64,000 nucleotides of DNA, from the NCBI GenBank assembly GCA_028456385.1, contig JALNQF010000048.1, positions 62,001 to 126,000 on the forward strand, read 5' to 3'. A program made the position numbers and the translations under genes. Positions 11,429-22,889 of this stretch are shown one piece after another; the stretch's first letter is position 1, and each line of letters opens with the position of its first letter. This stretch comes from Ophiosphaerella korrae. Lineage: Eukaryota; Ascomycota; Dothideomycetes; Pleosporales; Phaeosphaeriaceae. The notes under the pieces are model-generated. The model was not told where the DNA came from. It did not search any database and saw only the letters and a program-made list of their open reading frames with translations.

Positions 11429-13024
11429 AAATAGCTGCATCTGTCTTCTCTATGGAAAGGTGCGGTCTTAAGAACACGAGGTATATCAGAAAGGCTCATG
11501 AAGGAGTAATGCCATGATTTTTGTTACTAGCGTGAAGTTTGGTCACAAAGCTTGACAACAATGTGTAGCATGAATATAAATGTACTTCAGATATATCTCA
11601 TAGAATTGACTCGATTCCCTCCGTTCCAGGATCTTGGCAATACAACGATGGATCAATGTCGCTGGCGTAGCAGTCGTACTAACTGTGAACTCCATTAAAT
11701 GAAAGAATGAAGTTGTTGTGCTTATCCCCTTTCAGCTATTTTATATGTGCAGCATCAAAGGGGGTGCTTGGTCTCTCCTTCTAACTTGCTGTTCCTTTCG
11801 AGCCAATATGGATCCATCAGTGATCGATATCGAATCATCCAATGGTTTACCCCACACCTTAGTTGCTTTGCGCTGGCTTGTATAAACACCAAATTCGAGG
11901 TCGCGGATAGCAGATTATGTTGCAACTTCACGGTGATCCATATTTGTATAAGCGTTGTGGAGACATTGAGCTTCGAAGGTTGGGTGGCCGAAAACCCAGT
12001 CGGTCGAAAAGTAGGTGCCCGAGCTTACTCTTGTTGTAGGCTAAGCTTTTTCTGGTTGAGTTTCTTAGTCTGATGTGAGCTTGTCTAGTCTTAGTGTCTT
12101 CGGCTTAGCGTAGATCGTTCAACATTATGCTTGACAGCAATCTTTCTATACAAAAAAACTTCTCCTGATCCTCGTGAGTCGATTTCTTCAATCGCAGCTT
12201 GAATTGGGTCCATATTGGTGGAGTTGTCGCGTGTTGTAGAAACTCAAGTTTGGTGAGGGTTGCGCATCACGCGCACAGACACGTTAGTAGGAGTGGCAGC
12301 CTCGCCGCACATCCGGAATGACATGCCAAGAATTGTCCCAAAGTAAGCTATCGATTTGTGCGGATGCTAATTGGATCCAGCGTAAATTCGTCTTGGCAAC
12401 TCCTCGTTACTTACGTACTGGAAAGGAAACAACCCGAGGTAACGCCTTACGAATCCCGTAGCATTGCGTAATCTTGTTATTTTGTGAAAAGCAAGATTTG
12501 GTAATCACTCGCGTTCGTTAGTCGAATAGCTTAATAGTTATTATCTAGATAAACTATCATATGATTCTCTATCCTCCGAATCCAAAATATCACATTACAA
12601 AGGCTACTACGATGGTTATAATATCACTCTAAACGGCTGGTTGGCCGCTCTTATAGAAGGGTACCTTGCTTGATGTAAGAAAATTCAATACTACGCTTGG
12701 AGGTAAAACTTGGAGGAGGAAACGGAACATGTAATCTACTAAACTTAAATTCGTAAGTACAGGCGACAGTTAAGATACCGTTATCAAATCCACGGATTCG
12801 ACATCGGGAGCTGCTCTTGGCAGAGAGACTAAACCCGATCCTTCCTGGGCCCCTCCCCGGTAGCTACAATATACCTCATAATATAACTACGAACTATTAT
12901 GTTTCATGGCACTGGTTAGCACTTTGAGAACTGCCGAAGAAGTTCCCTATACGCAGGACGCACATACAACTCATTTAAACAATATCAATCCATGACGGTG
13001 TGACGACGATGGGATGATCAGATG
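11429..13024. other. AT-rich intergenic stretch
   Basis: About 1.6 kb between two secreted-hydrolase genes. No domain is recognisable in any frame. The 108-codon plus-strand frame at 11747-12073 looks non-coding. Confidence 0.5.
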
Positions 13025-13034
13025 TATATAAAAG
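13025..13034 (+). promoter_or_regulatory. TATA box of the secreted lipase-like gene
   Basis: TATATAAAAG lies 78-87 bases upstream of the ATG at 13112. The leader between them is CA/CT-rich, as in strongly expressed fungal genes. Confidence 0.55.
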
Positions 13035-13111
13035 AGACATGAAGGTCCATATCTTCCAACATCAAAGGCAACTCCAATCTCTCAACTTTACCCCGCCAGA
13101 GTCTTGTCAAG

Positions 13112-14479
13112 ATGAAACTCCTTTGTCTTTCTCTGATTAGCCTTCATGCTATCACTAGCCATGCCCAGGGAGCATGCGACACCGTCTGCCAAGCCGCATT
13201 CAAACAAGCTCTTCAAGGCGAATCCGCGGCATGGGCTTCGAAAAATGTATTAGCGGAGGAGTTCTACAGTACACCTGCAAATTCGGGAAATGCAAAACCA
13301 GGCGACCTGCTCAGATGGGAAGACGTCTCCCGTGATGTCATAAACACCAAATACACACCGCCGGCTGGCATGTCGCTTTCACGATTCCTCTATATGACCG
13401 AGGATATAGATAGGAAGCCAATCCCAGCGAGCGCTTTTGTACTGTTGCCATACAGGAATCCTGAACCCTCTAAGCCTCTCAAGACGATAGTTTGGGCTCA
13501 CGGTACAGCTGGGCGCATCCGAAACTGCGCGCCCTCGAACCACAGGGACCTCTATTACGACTGGTCAGGCGCATACGCTTTGGTTCAGGCTGGTTATGCG
13601 GTGATTGCTCCGGACTATGCAGGACAAGGCTCCGATATTCCTCAAGGTTTCATGTACGAAGCTGGTTTCCTCCATGCAGCTGATGTTGCCTATGGTCTAA
13701 TTGCTGCTCGCAAGTCGTTGGATAAGTTATTATCTGAGGAATATGTTGTTATCGGCCACAGCGAAGGCGGCATGACCGCCTGGAGAACAAATGAGCGACT
13801 TGCTATGCCTAATCAGGAAGAGCTTCTTAAGGCGGGTAAATTTCTAGGTGCCGTCGCAAATTCGCCAGCACTTCGCCCACTCGACCTTATTCCAGAGTCA
13901 ATTCGACGTGCTAACGGCGGGCCTATCGGTGATGCAGTATCAGTTCTCTTCCTCCAGTCTCTAGCACGCCTTTTCCCAAAGGAATTTCGCCTTGAAGACT
14001 ATGTTACTGATACTGTACTTGCCCGGATCCCGCTTATGGACCAAGGCTGCCTTTTAGTCGGACGTGCTTTGTTTGGAAATCTGACCAGCACCCAATTATT
14101 TAAAAACCTTGGTTGGCTTACCCACCCTGCTGTCGTCGACTGGCAGAAGCGCTATAACGGCGCTGGTCCTCACGCCCTTGCTGCGCCTATGCTTGTGGTC
14201 CAAGGCATGGCAGATATCCTCACATACCCCGAAAACACCGAATCGGATTTCAACAAAACATGCAGCGCTTTTCCAGGTACCCGTGCGACGCTGAGTCTCT
14301 ATCCAGGTGCTGACCACGATGGTGCATCTTTAGCACCTCAGAAAGATTATCTTGCGTGGATCAAGGAACGTTTCCAGGGTGTTGAGGTACCCAAGGGATG
14401 TCACCGCCAGGTTCAAGAACCCCTTACAACACGGTTCAGGAACGTCCCTTCGTTCTACTCGGGAACTAGTATTGGTTAG
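13112..14479 (+). CDS. Secreted alpha/beta hydrolase, fungal secretory-lipase (LIP) type
   Basis: Intronless 455-aa secreted esterase/lipase. The signal peptide covers about residues 1-18, followed by a cysteine-containing start. The nucleophile elbow GHSEGG has Ser217. The acid probably lies in VVQGMADILTYP and the base in PGADHDG, in the order of the secretory-lipase family (PF03583-like). The conserved WAHGT strand-loop is at 128-132. Family members hydrolyse triglycerides or small esters outside the cell; the substrate is not evident. Composition is less AT-rich than the flanks and there are no stops, so the gene appears intact. It may simply be a stand-alone nutrient-acquisition enzyme. 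Confidence 0.85.
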   Translation: MKLLCLSLISLHAITSHAQGACDTVCQAAFKQALQGESAAWASKNVLAEEFYSTPANSGNAKPGDLLRWEDVSRDVINTKYTPPAGMSLSRFLYMTEDIDRKPIPASAFVLLPYRNPEPSKPLKTIVWAHGTAGRIRNCAPSNHRDLYYDWSGAYALVQAGYAVIAPDYAGQGSDIPQGFMYEAGFLHAADVAYGLIAARKSLDKLLSEEYVVIGHSEGGMTAWRTNERLAMPNQEELLKAGKFLGAVANSPALRPLDLIPESIRRANGGPIGDAVSVLFLQSLARLFPKEFRLEDYVTDTVLARIPLMDQGCLLVGRALFGNLTSTQLFKNLGWLTHPAVVDWQKRYNGAGPHALAAPMLVVQGMADILTYPENTESDFNKTCSAFPGTRATLSLYPGADHDGASLAPQKDYLAWIKERFQGVEVPKGCHRQVQEPLTTRFRNVPSFYSGTSIG

Positions 14480-15174
14480 ATTCGCAAAAAATGGCTAGTA
14501 TTAGGAGTTGTGGAGCTTCCTGAAATCTAAGCTCTCCTTAGACATGTAATTTAGTCCGATGTCATAGGCCAAAGGAAGTCTTGCTAATCTTACCTAATAT
14601 CTATTAATCAATACTATATATTACATTCCGATGACCCATGCCGTGATTATTACTTGCATTACTAGGGCCATACCTGAACGAGTTCTTTCTAGACAACGAT
14701 GTCTCCAAATATAATGTCACCTCTTGCTGCAACGAGCTCAATACTCCAAAGATACTTATACCTAGACTATACCTAATTACTTAGTGTACGATGATCATTT
14801 ATATACCCGTTGACCAACCGCTTCTACACAAAGAAGGCCAATTTTACTGTCTCGATCGAACTCTAGAGCAGCTAAATACCGAGGGCTACTCCATTCCTAG
14901 CAGGAATTGGGTTCAAAGAGGACTGTGCACACAGCGCAACACTTGGAAAGGATAACACAGAACAAAAAGCTGCAAGATAGGATACCTAGAGTAGCTTAAG
15001 AATATGATAGACACGAGCAATCAATCAGTTCTATCCATCCTTTTTAATTAGATCGATTATTAAGTGACTATCAAATTCAATACATCCCCGTTACGAAAGC
15101 CTTTTTATACCACCATTAGCGAGTCATTAAATCTAACAATGATATAAGTTAGCATTATAAATTAGCTATACAAG

Positions 15175-15240
15175 TTGACTGCGAGTTGACGATGCGAGTT
15201 AACTGTGCGAGTTGACTACGAGTTGACGATGCGAGCTAGC
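15175..15240. repeat. Degenerate tandem repeat, GCGAGTTGAC-type unit
   Basis: Four to five imperfect copies of a 14-16 base unit built on GCGAGTTGAC/T occur in succession, including two copies of ACGAGTTGACGATGCGAG-like sequence. A second short duplication (ATCGAGGTACAA twice) follows at about 15256-15280. Confidence 0.6.
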
Positions 15241-15689
15241 TACACACAGACATTATCGAGGTACAATATCGAGGTACAACACAGACTATCTTAAGCTAGG
15301 CGTATTTGGATCTTAATTGTAACTAAGAGCGCAAATATTTTTAGCTACTTTGAGCTCCTTTATTACAATATCGATGCCTTATCCTAATCTTTTAGTAGTT
15401 CCTACTACTATATAAGGCTGTAATACCCCTGCTGTGTAAAGGGTCGCGGTGACAGACTTCTTAGCAAGTCCAAGAGTAGCCCTTCGAGCTATGGATGCAG
15501 CGACAGCGAAGATGCGAGGATTCGTGGGGTTGGGTATGTGGTAGGCAAGCGTACTTGACGGCGGATATCACGGTGTGCGAAAGGTCACTGTTGCAAATAA
15601 TGTACTAGGCTTGGATAAAGCTGAGCTTGACTACGGGGTCTCTATTTATGCACAGCCGGGGTGCCTATATACCTGTGCGGGTTTGTGGG

Positions 15690-15728
15690 TTCGTGGATTC
15701 GTGATTCGCGAATCCACGAATCCACGAA
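15690..15728. repeat. Perfect 14-bp stem hairpin
   Basis: Left arm TTCGTGGATTCGTG (15690-15703) and right arm CACGAATCCACGAA (15715-15728) are exact reverse complements. They flank a short, partly palindromic spacer (ATTCGCGAAT plus C). It could mark a mobile-element end or a cruciform-forming site; its role is unknown. Confidence 0.8.
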
Positions 15729-16319
15729 TTGGTCATGTGACCTTGTGTCATGTGTTCAGGTTGTGTTCCGTTGCGTTATTCCAATCGAGCTCCTGTTATT
15801 TGTACGTTGGACTGGTTGGTTCGAGCTCGGGCGAGCTGGGATGTAGAGCCTAGAACCGAATGGGGTTCTGAATAGCGGAAGTGCTTAACTACTTTCTTCT
15901 TTAGGGTATCGATAGGGTTTAATTTAGAGACGTCAGAAGTATCTCCTACGGCTGATTATAAAGTATAAGTAGAATTATGTACGTTTGCAACGATGTACTG
16001 CTTGGATTTATTGAAGATATCTGCACCTTCTGTCTTTGTCCTATGCTCCGGGCCTACACCCTGGTAACCGAAAGGTAGAATCCAGAAAAGGTCCCAATAT
16101 TTAAGACGTTATAGACAAATCCGCTGCTCTCTTTGTTAAGCGAAGTCTCGGCAGAGCTAGGAATTTAATTGCCTACTTTGTAGTCTCGGGACTTGGGTCG
16201 GGTAAATTGAGGCTACTTAATCCAGACTTTTCGCAAAAACAGCGCTGAGTGCGATTAATTCCTCATTACTCCTAAAATCAATCAATTTAGTTATTGAGGA
16301 AATTGGCCTTGCTGGAAAG

Positions 16320-17198
16320 ATGATGCTCCAGGGATTAGCAAGAGTGCTACTCTTCGAGCTCCTCCTCCAATATGTATTCGCCGCAAACATAAGAAGCATA
16401 TTCCTATTCAAAGATGTGATGAAATCCAACACTACAGCTATCAAAACCTCCGGCTTCAACTCTCTCATTATGTTCGGCGTTGGCGTTCTTAACAACGGCG
16501 ACATCATGTACTACTCGAACACGCCGGGCAGTCAGGACGTCCTCGTCGCATCCAACGGTGCCTACGTGGGCGGCGACGCACTCGCCAGCAAGGTGCGCTC
16601 GCTCAAGGAAGGCACCACAGGCGTTAACAGGCTTGAAATCTCGATGAACGCGCAGAATATTGGCTCTTTGATGGCCAACCCCGGAGCGGGCCCTGAGACT
16701 CGGTTGTACCGCAATTTCAAGGCGCTGAAGACAGCATGGAGCCTCGATGCTGTCAACAACGACGACGAGTCCATTTACAATGTCGCGAGTACTGTCGCTT
16801 TTGGCAAGATGCTAGGTGCCATTGGATACAAATATACCATTGCACCGTACACATATAACACTTTCTGGAACTCCGTGAAGTCGGAGCTCAATGCGGGCCT
16901 TTCAGAGGCCAATTGGCTACTGGATAGGGTGTATCTGCAGTGTTACGATGGGGGCGCGGGGAACAATCCTGCAAACTGGGAGTCAGTTCTCAAGATGAAG
17001 ATTGTGCCGCTTCTGTGGGTTATTAATGACTCAAAGCCGAGTTTTGGCGTGACGGCCGCGCAAGCGCGAACTAGATTCTCAGGGTGGCATCAACAATCTA
17101 CACTTGCCGGTGCGGGGTATTGGAATGACTATGATATCGAGAAGATGGGTTTGTCGTACACAGAGTATGGAGGGGTTTTGAAGAGTCTCTTTCCGTAA
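16320..17198 (+). CDS. Secreted GH18-like beta/alpha-barrel protein, unknown activity
   Basis: Intronless 292-aa protein with an N-terminal signal peptide (about 1-22, ending near VFAAN). It resembles fungal/bacterial proteins often labelled coagulation factor 5/8-type, whose main domain has a glycosidase-like TIM barrel. Strand-like segments recur in barrel order: FNSLIMFGVGVL, then the YTIAPYT strand, VYLQCYDGG, IVPLLWVIND and GAGYWNDYD. The segment DAVNNDDE at 143-150 lines up with the GH18 signature DGxDxDxE and keeps the first Asp, the sixth-position Asp and the last Glu. That could mean residual catalysis or only sugar binding. The start may be either of two adjacent ATGs. It stands alone near a MITE, and its composition is GC-richer than its flanks. 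Confidence 0.65.
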   Translation: MMLQGLARVLLFELLLQYVFAANIRSIFLFKDVMKSNTTAIKTSGFNSLIMFGVGVLNNGDIMYYSNTPGSQDVLVASNGAYVGGDALASKVRSLKEGTTGVNRLEISMNAQNIGSLMANPGAGPETRLYRNFKALKTAWSLDAVNNDDESIYNVASTVAFGKMLGAIGYKYTIAPYTYNTFWNSVKSELNAGLSEANWLLDRVYLQCYDGGAGNNPANWESVLKMKIVPLLWVINDSKPSFGVTAAQARTRFSGWHQQSTLAGAGYWNDYDIEKMGLSYTEYGGVLKSLFP

Positions 17199-17611
17199 GA
17201 GTTTTGTCTGGGTTGCCAACACTCATTCTTTTAGGCACTACATTATACTTTGTTTATAAGTCTGGCATGAACAAGCAATCAGTACTGTAACTCGGATCAA
17301 GCAACGCCTACAAAGCAGTTCACAATGACTCACTGCGTAGTTCATGTACATCTAGTCTAGAACTGTGTCACGTTATGCCTCAAGACTCACTGCCGAGCAG
17401 CTTGTGCCTTGCTAGCTAGATACACTGTTACGGGTAGCTGGCCCACGACTACTTCCTTAGAACTAGAACCAATTGACCCCGAGCCAGACTAGGCTCACGG
17501 GGACAACCACGACTGGGACTCTGAGGCTAAATGCAATCTGGGCACGTGACTAGCTTAGTAAGTTAGCAATCCTTGGCGACTACTAATCTACTAACCTACG
17601 GGTTGACAGGT
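17199..17611. other. Intergenic
   Basis: About 400 bases between the GH18-like gene and the MITE. No gene or named motif is seen. Confidence 0.5.
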
Positions 17612-17613
17612 TA

Positions 17614-18037
17614 ACGTGTTCCACCGCTGAGCTGCGCATCCCAGTAAGCTGCGCACCTCAAAATCCACCAAAAATCGCAAAAACTGTATCTTGATATCTC
17701 AGCAGTAACTTGATAACAAGTTCTAAAATTTTATATCTATCCTTATATAGCTATCTCAAGATACCTGTTTAGTTTATTAGATATTTTATTATGCAGTTCT
17801 AGAGGCATAGCAATTTGGCTTAAAATTGGGGACCAAAACTCAATAACTTAATGATAGCTAGGCTTAGTATCTCGAGACTTTGATAGGAGCTTCTAAGTAG
17901 ATATAAGAAGTTTACTATAAATTTTTAGACCTTATTATCAAGTTGCTGTTGAGAGATTGAGATACAGTTTTTGCGATTTTTGGTGGATTTTGAGGTGCGC
18001 AGCTTACTGGGATGCGCAGCTCAGCGGTGGAACACGT
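17614..18037. mobile_element. MITE with about 78-bp terminal inverted repeats, TA target duplication
   Basis: A 424-bp non-coding element. The left end starts ACGTGTTCCACCGCTGAGC at 17614 and the right end is its exact reverse complement, ending at 18037. Identity over the first roughly 78 bases looks perfect by eye, and weaker complementarity continues to about 130 bases. TA dinucleotides flank both ends (17612-17613 and 18038-18039), as expected of a Tc1/mariner-superfamily insertion. The AT-rich core has no coding capacity. I read it as a non-autonomous element that would need a transposase from elsewhere. The near-identity of the arms suggests recent insertion or maintenance, in contrast to the eroded repeats elsewhere in the window. 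Confidence 0.9.
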
Positions 18038-18039
18038 TA

Positions 18040-18586
18040 GTAACTAGCCCTTATTACTGATCCGCTAGCCTACTAAGAGATATTATATATACAGGCATCT
18101 TATAAGTATTATTTGATAAGATACGTAATCATTGGGGTCTAAGCATTGTTATTTCTTCTGCCCTCCTTTTTGTTGCAGCTGAACTAGTAGAAACAGTCTT
18201 GAACGAAAATCGCAAAGGATGAGCTGAACAGTGCATCCCGTTGAAACTCAAATTGTCAGGAATAGGGGCAGCTGAGAGCTGGGAGGTACTGCATTGGTTG
18301 GCTTTGTGGTGGCTGGTGGCTGAACTCTCCAATCAGGTGTGTTCGGTACAAGCCACCAATACGCTGAAATATCCTCCTCCACGGGGCTGCATCTCGGCCC
18401 CGTCCTGAAGCCCCCTGTGTTACAAAGATAAAGGTGGTGTCTCTCCCGATAAATTTGCGACTGCATGTCCGGAGTCCTCCTGAACTACATACAATAATGA
18501 CAGAAAGGTATAAATGTCCCTAAACTTTTGCCATCGCGATGCATGCTGACTGATTAAAGAACTGGAGATACAGTGCCAATTGAGGG
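18040..18586. other. Intergenic, promoter side of the dynamin-like gene
   Basis: About 550 bases with no supported gene. The minus-strand frames (18129-18611) overlap in different phases and look accidental. Confidence 0.5.
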
Positions 18587-21482
18587 ATGCTGGAGGGGTC
18601 GGATCTTGCAAAAGATCAGCGTAGCCTACTCGATCTTATCGGTAAAATTCAGTATGCGCAAGTCGGCAGTATCCAACTTCCCCAAATTGCTGTGGTTGGC
18701 GACCAATCTTCGGGCAAGAGTTCCGTTCTTGAGGCCATCACTGGAGAGCCATTTCCACGCGCCGCAGGAGCCTGCACCAGGTTCGCAACAGAACTCCGGC
18801 TCCGGCATGCGGAAAAGAAATCTTTCAGAGTAGAAATCATCCCGGACACAGAGAACCGGAGCGATCAAGAGCTAGAACGGTTAGCAAGTTTTGGAAAGAA
18901 CCTTCAGGATTCAACGCCGTTTTCGATCCTTATGAGTCTCGCAACCGAACTAATCGCACCAAAGGACGTCCCGGGACGTTTTGCGGCGGGAGACATCTTG
19001 ATCGTTGAAATGCAAGGGCCCTCCATACCGCATCTTACCTTGGTCGATTTGCCAGGCCTCGTCCAGAATCCAAATAGTGATCAGTCAATTAAAGACATCA
19101 AATCAATCGAAGCTCTGACAGACAAATATATGGCCAGCCCAAGGACCATTATATTGGCAGTTGTCGGAGGAAACCATGACTACGTTCATGCACCGATTCT
19201 AAAGAAAGCCCGTCATTTTGACCCTACTGGCTCCCGCACAATTGGTGTCCTGACCAAACCTGACCTGACGTCTTCGATCGGACTTGAGGAAAAATTCATT
19301 CAGTTGGTCAAGAACGAAGACAAAGAGAATCGCTTCAAGTTAGGTTGGTTTGTCCTGCGGAATCCCCCACCTCCAAAAGACGGTGGAACTTGGCCTTCTC
19401 TAGAAGAGCGAAAATGCAACGAAGACGATTTCTTTGCAAGCAGCGCATGGAGCATATTGCCCTCGTCAAGGCGAGGAGTGGATGCTTTGAATCAGAAACT
19501 AAGCTTGCAATTACAACGCCATATTGGAAAGTATATCAAGACATTGAGGAAGGAACTGCAACGAGCACTGGATGGTACCGAAAAAGATTTGCATTCACTA
19601 GGCTATGCAAAAGAGACCGTCGAGGAGATGAAGGGCGATCTCTTCGGATTTTTCGAAGATTCGAACAGACTGGTCCCCCCAGCGATGCAAGGTACTTACG
19701 CAAACCCTCCAGGGACATCGTTCTTTCCACATGAGTATGACTCACGACATATCCCCGCCCAGAACCTGCGTGCTCGCGTTGTTAGGGCAAATCAAGAGTT
19801 TGCGAATCGTATTCTGACGCAAGGGTCAAAACACCCGTTTTCTTCGGGAATCCAGGATAATAGCTCTTCCTCAACGCCTGGCGGAATGGCTAAGCGTGAT
19901 TTTGCCAAAAAAGAAGTCGAGCCTTTTCTTATGCAGCACAAGGGAGTGGAATTTTTTGGCGACCACAACGCACGCCTTATTTACCAGTTCTTCCAACGTT
20001 TCGCAACCAACTGGGCTACGCTGGCACGAGAGCATAAAGACGATGTGGGCATCATTTGCAATGAATTTCTAGGAGAGATTATCGACAGTGTCTGGCCGCA
20101 GCGGATGCGTGACCCCGTCAGGGCCCACTTTCTAGACCCTCAAATTAAGAGCATGCTCAAAGATGCTCAAGCCGAGCTCGTGCTAATACTAAAAGACCTC
20201 CAATTTGAGGTTCAGCCATATGATCCCGAATATGCTTTGCGCGTTAGAAGATGGCAGGCGAGGGCAGCAGTGAACAACTACACAGAGGCAGAGGAATTCC
20301 TAGAGAAGATGCTCATATTCTATGAGGTAGGCATTGCTACAGATATCGTTTCGTTTACGGTTCCCTTCTGACTAACCCGTTTGTAGCTCTCGGCTCAAAC
20401 ATTTCTCACAAACACCATCACCCAAGTCATTGAGCGCCACCTTCTCCAGGGTTTGTCGAGCATCTTTAGCTCAGGGAGGGTCCACAGAATGAAGAATGAC
20501 ACCGTTGAACTGATTGCAGCCGAGAAAAAAGAAACGAGGGATCGACGCGTAGCTCTCCGAGACCAAAAGGTTCGCATTGAAGAAGCGCTAGACGCTTGTC
20601 TCAGTCTTGCAAATCGTAAAGAGCTTCGTATGGTACGTAAATACATGACCATCTCTGAAGCGACTGTATGACCAAACTAATCGCTGGTAGTACGGCGATG
20701 ATGATCCAGACGCCAATGGGCAAGTAGATGAAGATTTCGTCTCATCGCCTACTCCCCAGTCGTCGTCTCATGCCGGTGTTTCACGTCCTCCATCAAGAGC
20801 TCCCCCCACAGAACTACGTACAGGGAAATTTTCCCCAATTCCCACGGGGCCATCAAACCCGCCGCCTCCGGAGCAGAAGCTTCTTGGGCAATCGCCAGAA
20901 CAATTGCAAGACCCGCCCGTTCCTCACCAGCCCATACAAGCGATACCAAGGACAACAGTTGATGCGCCTTCAAACAACACCCCCAGTATCCCTCACGCCG
21001 TCCCGGATGTCATCAACCAGGCCCTGGCTAACGAGCTCGAGGCAGCTCCTCAACCCAAAGGCACTCAGGGACTCTTCTGGAACCAACAGCAACAACAGCA
21101 GGGTTCAAGTCCGCAACCATCCCCTCGACTAATGCCTCGCCAACTAGACAATTTCACTCAAGGATACCAGCAACAGCAACAGCAGTTAGGACAAATCCCC
21201 AATGGATATAACAGCTCCTTCGATAACATGTCCAACAACTATCAGCAGTTGACCTCACCCCCCGGCGAGCCTCCGCGAGGGTATCCAGCGCAAATACAAC
21301 GGCCAATCGAGGCAGATGGACAGGAACGACAACCGGCTCGGCACGGGGCGGTGAATGGGACTTTGTCGCCTACTCCGCCAGGATATGGGACTCCTGCTCA
21401 GAGGGCTGTGTCCAGGGATGTTTCAAGGGAAACGCCCGCCAGGGTACCAGCGGGGGGCAGGTATGTAGGACTTCCACAGTAG
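18587..21482 (+). CDS. Dynamin-family large GTPase (Mx/Drp-like), three exons
   Basis: Large GTPase of the dynamin superfamily (925 aa), the fungal group often annotated as Mx-like; such proteins self-assemble on and remodel membranes. G1 GDQSSGKSS is at residues 38-46, the G2 Thr at 64 (GACTRF), G3 DLPG at 154-157 and G4 TKPD at 223-226. The stalk follows, and a GTPase-effector-like helical region is in exon 2. The C-terminal tail in exon 3 is rich in Pro and Gln, with CAG/CAA runs, and is probably disordered. Exons are 18587-20326, 20387-20632 and 20691-21482; the two introns (60 and 58 nt, GTAGGC...GTAG and GTACGT...GTAG) keep frame. All nucleotide-binding motifs are intact. It lacks an obvious PH domain, unlike classical endocytic dynamins; its role here is not evident. 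Confidence 0.9.
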
Positions 21483-21776
21483 GGAGTACTAAGATAGGGG
21501 GAACGCACTCCGGATTATTGTTCATTTGTATTTAAATTCAAAGATAATTATATTTAAATAGTTGAGTTACTCTCATGCTCCTTTCGACAACATGTAGTTA
21601 CTATTGGATCAGTCAAATATTGGTGAAGAAGGCGCAGCAGAACAATTCTAATTGGTGAAGAAGCAGCTCTATTTTTGGTCGTGGCGGATTAGATTAAGGA
21701 ATACGGGTAGAGGTGCGCTCAAGGATTTATAGGCAGAGTAGTTAACAATTAAGTCAATTCAAATGCTTGTCCCCTC
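21483..21776. other. AT-rich spacer
   Basis: Just under 300 bases between the dynamin-like gene and the monooxygenase relic. It should contain the polyadenylation region of the GTPase gene. Nothing else is seen. Confidence 0.4.
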
Positions 21777-22254
21777 CTAATTACTAGAATGCTTACTAGC
21801 AGAGTTGTTAGCTGCAATAATCTTGCTAATATCCATTCGCTGGTCAGTCGCCAATGGTGTCATGACCTTGCCCAACTCCTCCGGATTGGCGTGACGTGAC
21901 GTTCTCAGCAGCCAGTCTTATTTCTGCACATTATCTGGGTCATCATCATGGAGCCATACCTTGTTCGCTATACTCATAGGATTGGTGATATGCTGGAAGA
22001 TACACCTCGACGATGCCGAGTATTCTTGAAGCAGAACTTGAGAAATACCGTACTTCTGGTTGAAAATCACGTTAAAAATCTTTCCCAGAAGATCGGCATC
22101 TAGAAGGCCAGCACATAGACCTAGGCTCCCAGCAGGGTGTCAAATGAACCGAGTCACCTGTAAACGCAACTCGACCTTTATAAATGGTACTTGCGAGCAG
22201 TTGATGTAGCCCGTATAGGCTCTTCCGAGTCATACGTTGTGTAGTTGGCCGCAT
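21777..22254 (-). pseudogene. Relic of a FAD-dependent monooxygenase (C-terminal part)
   Basis: The minus strand reads GRVAFTGDSVHLTP, matching the GD motif of the PheA/TfdB-type FAD monooxygenases (PF01494: GRV.L.GDAAH..P). A frame change follows, and then the next conserved segment, GLCAGLLDADLL. Reading continues in that frame to a TAG at 21777-21779, broken by one in-frame TAA where a CAA codon (Gln) would be natural. So there is at least one frameshift and one nonsense codon. The N-terminal FAD-binding half is not recognisable upstream. The TAA fits a CpA-to-TpA change, the signature of RIP. Confidence 0.7.
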
Positions 22255-22889
22255 GCTGTCGATGTATTTTAAAAAATAGCGAATCCACGTATTAGCTCTT
22301 GGTTATTTCTTTATCCGTCAAAGAGTCGTCGGGAACTACTACGGCATACCGCTATATCGATCGTTTGCCCACCGCCGGCTCTTGGAGGGGAACCACGATG
22401 CCCTAGTGCTTTGAACCCATCTGAAAATATTTTGGTGGATCTAGCAGAACACCGACATCACGTCAAGGTCACAAGCAAGGAGCCCATCTGGCCACATGAA
22501 GCCAGAAAACTGAACCCCGAGCGATTTCCGCATAACTAATCGTCTACCGTCACACGACGCGACATATTATCCAGCCGAGTTCTATACTGTGACTGTGACA
22601 TAGTCTGAGCCTAGCGAAACCCCAGTCGCAATGTTACTGAAGAACACCTAGACGAGGGCCCTTTACCTATTCGTGCTAGCCCCTTATATTTATTGGTACT
22701 TAAGTAAGATAATTTAATATCTGTTCAATTCTATGTACTCTTAACTTGCTACTAATTATATACAACAGATAAGAGATAAGTTGAGAATCTCCTATACTCA
22801 ACCTAAACTCTATATCGTTTGGCCGAGCTTCTTACTAGTGCAGATGCATATACCTTCTGTACTGGCACAATAATACTAATCTACTCAAG
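22255..22889. other. AT-rich stretch
   Basis: About 630 bases with no recognisable gene. Part may be further eroded N-terminal sequence of the FAD monooxygenase relic, but I could not align it. Confidence 0.4.

Larger units (their letters stand above)
14480..16319. other. AT-rich stretch with small repeats, possible LTR relic
   Basis: No gene is seen in 1.8 kb. It holds a degenerate tandem repeat (about 15175-15240) and a hairpin (15690-15728), listed separately. The segment around 15420-16150 has an LTR-like look (TGTAATACC start, a TATTTATG box), but I found no matching second copy. Confidence 0.4.

Noticed and set aside
15175..15280. CRISPR-like array
   Set aside because: The units are short, imperfect and contiguous without spacers, and the DNA is eukaryotic.
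15420..16150. Solo LTR of a retrotransposon
   Set aside because: A TGTAATACC start and a TATA-like box are present, but no matching terminal end, target duplication or second copy could be found by eye.
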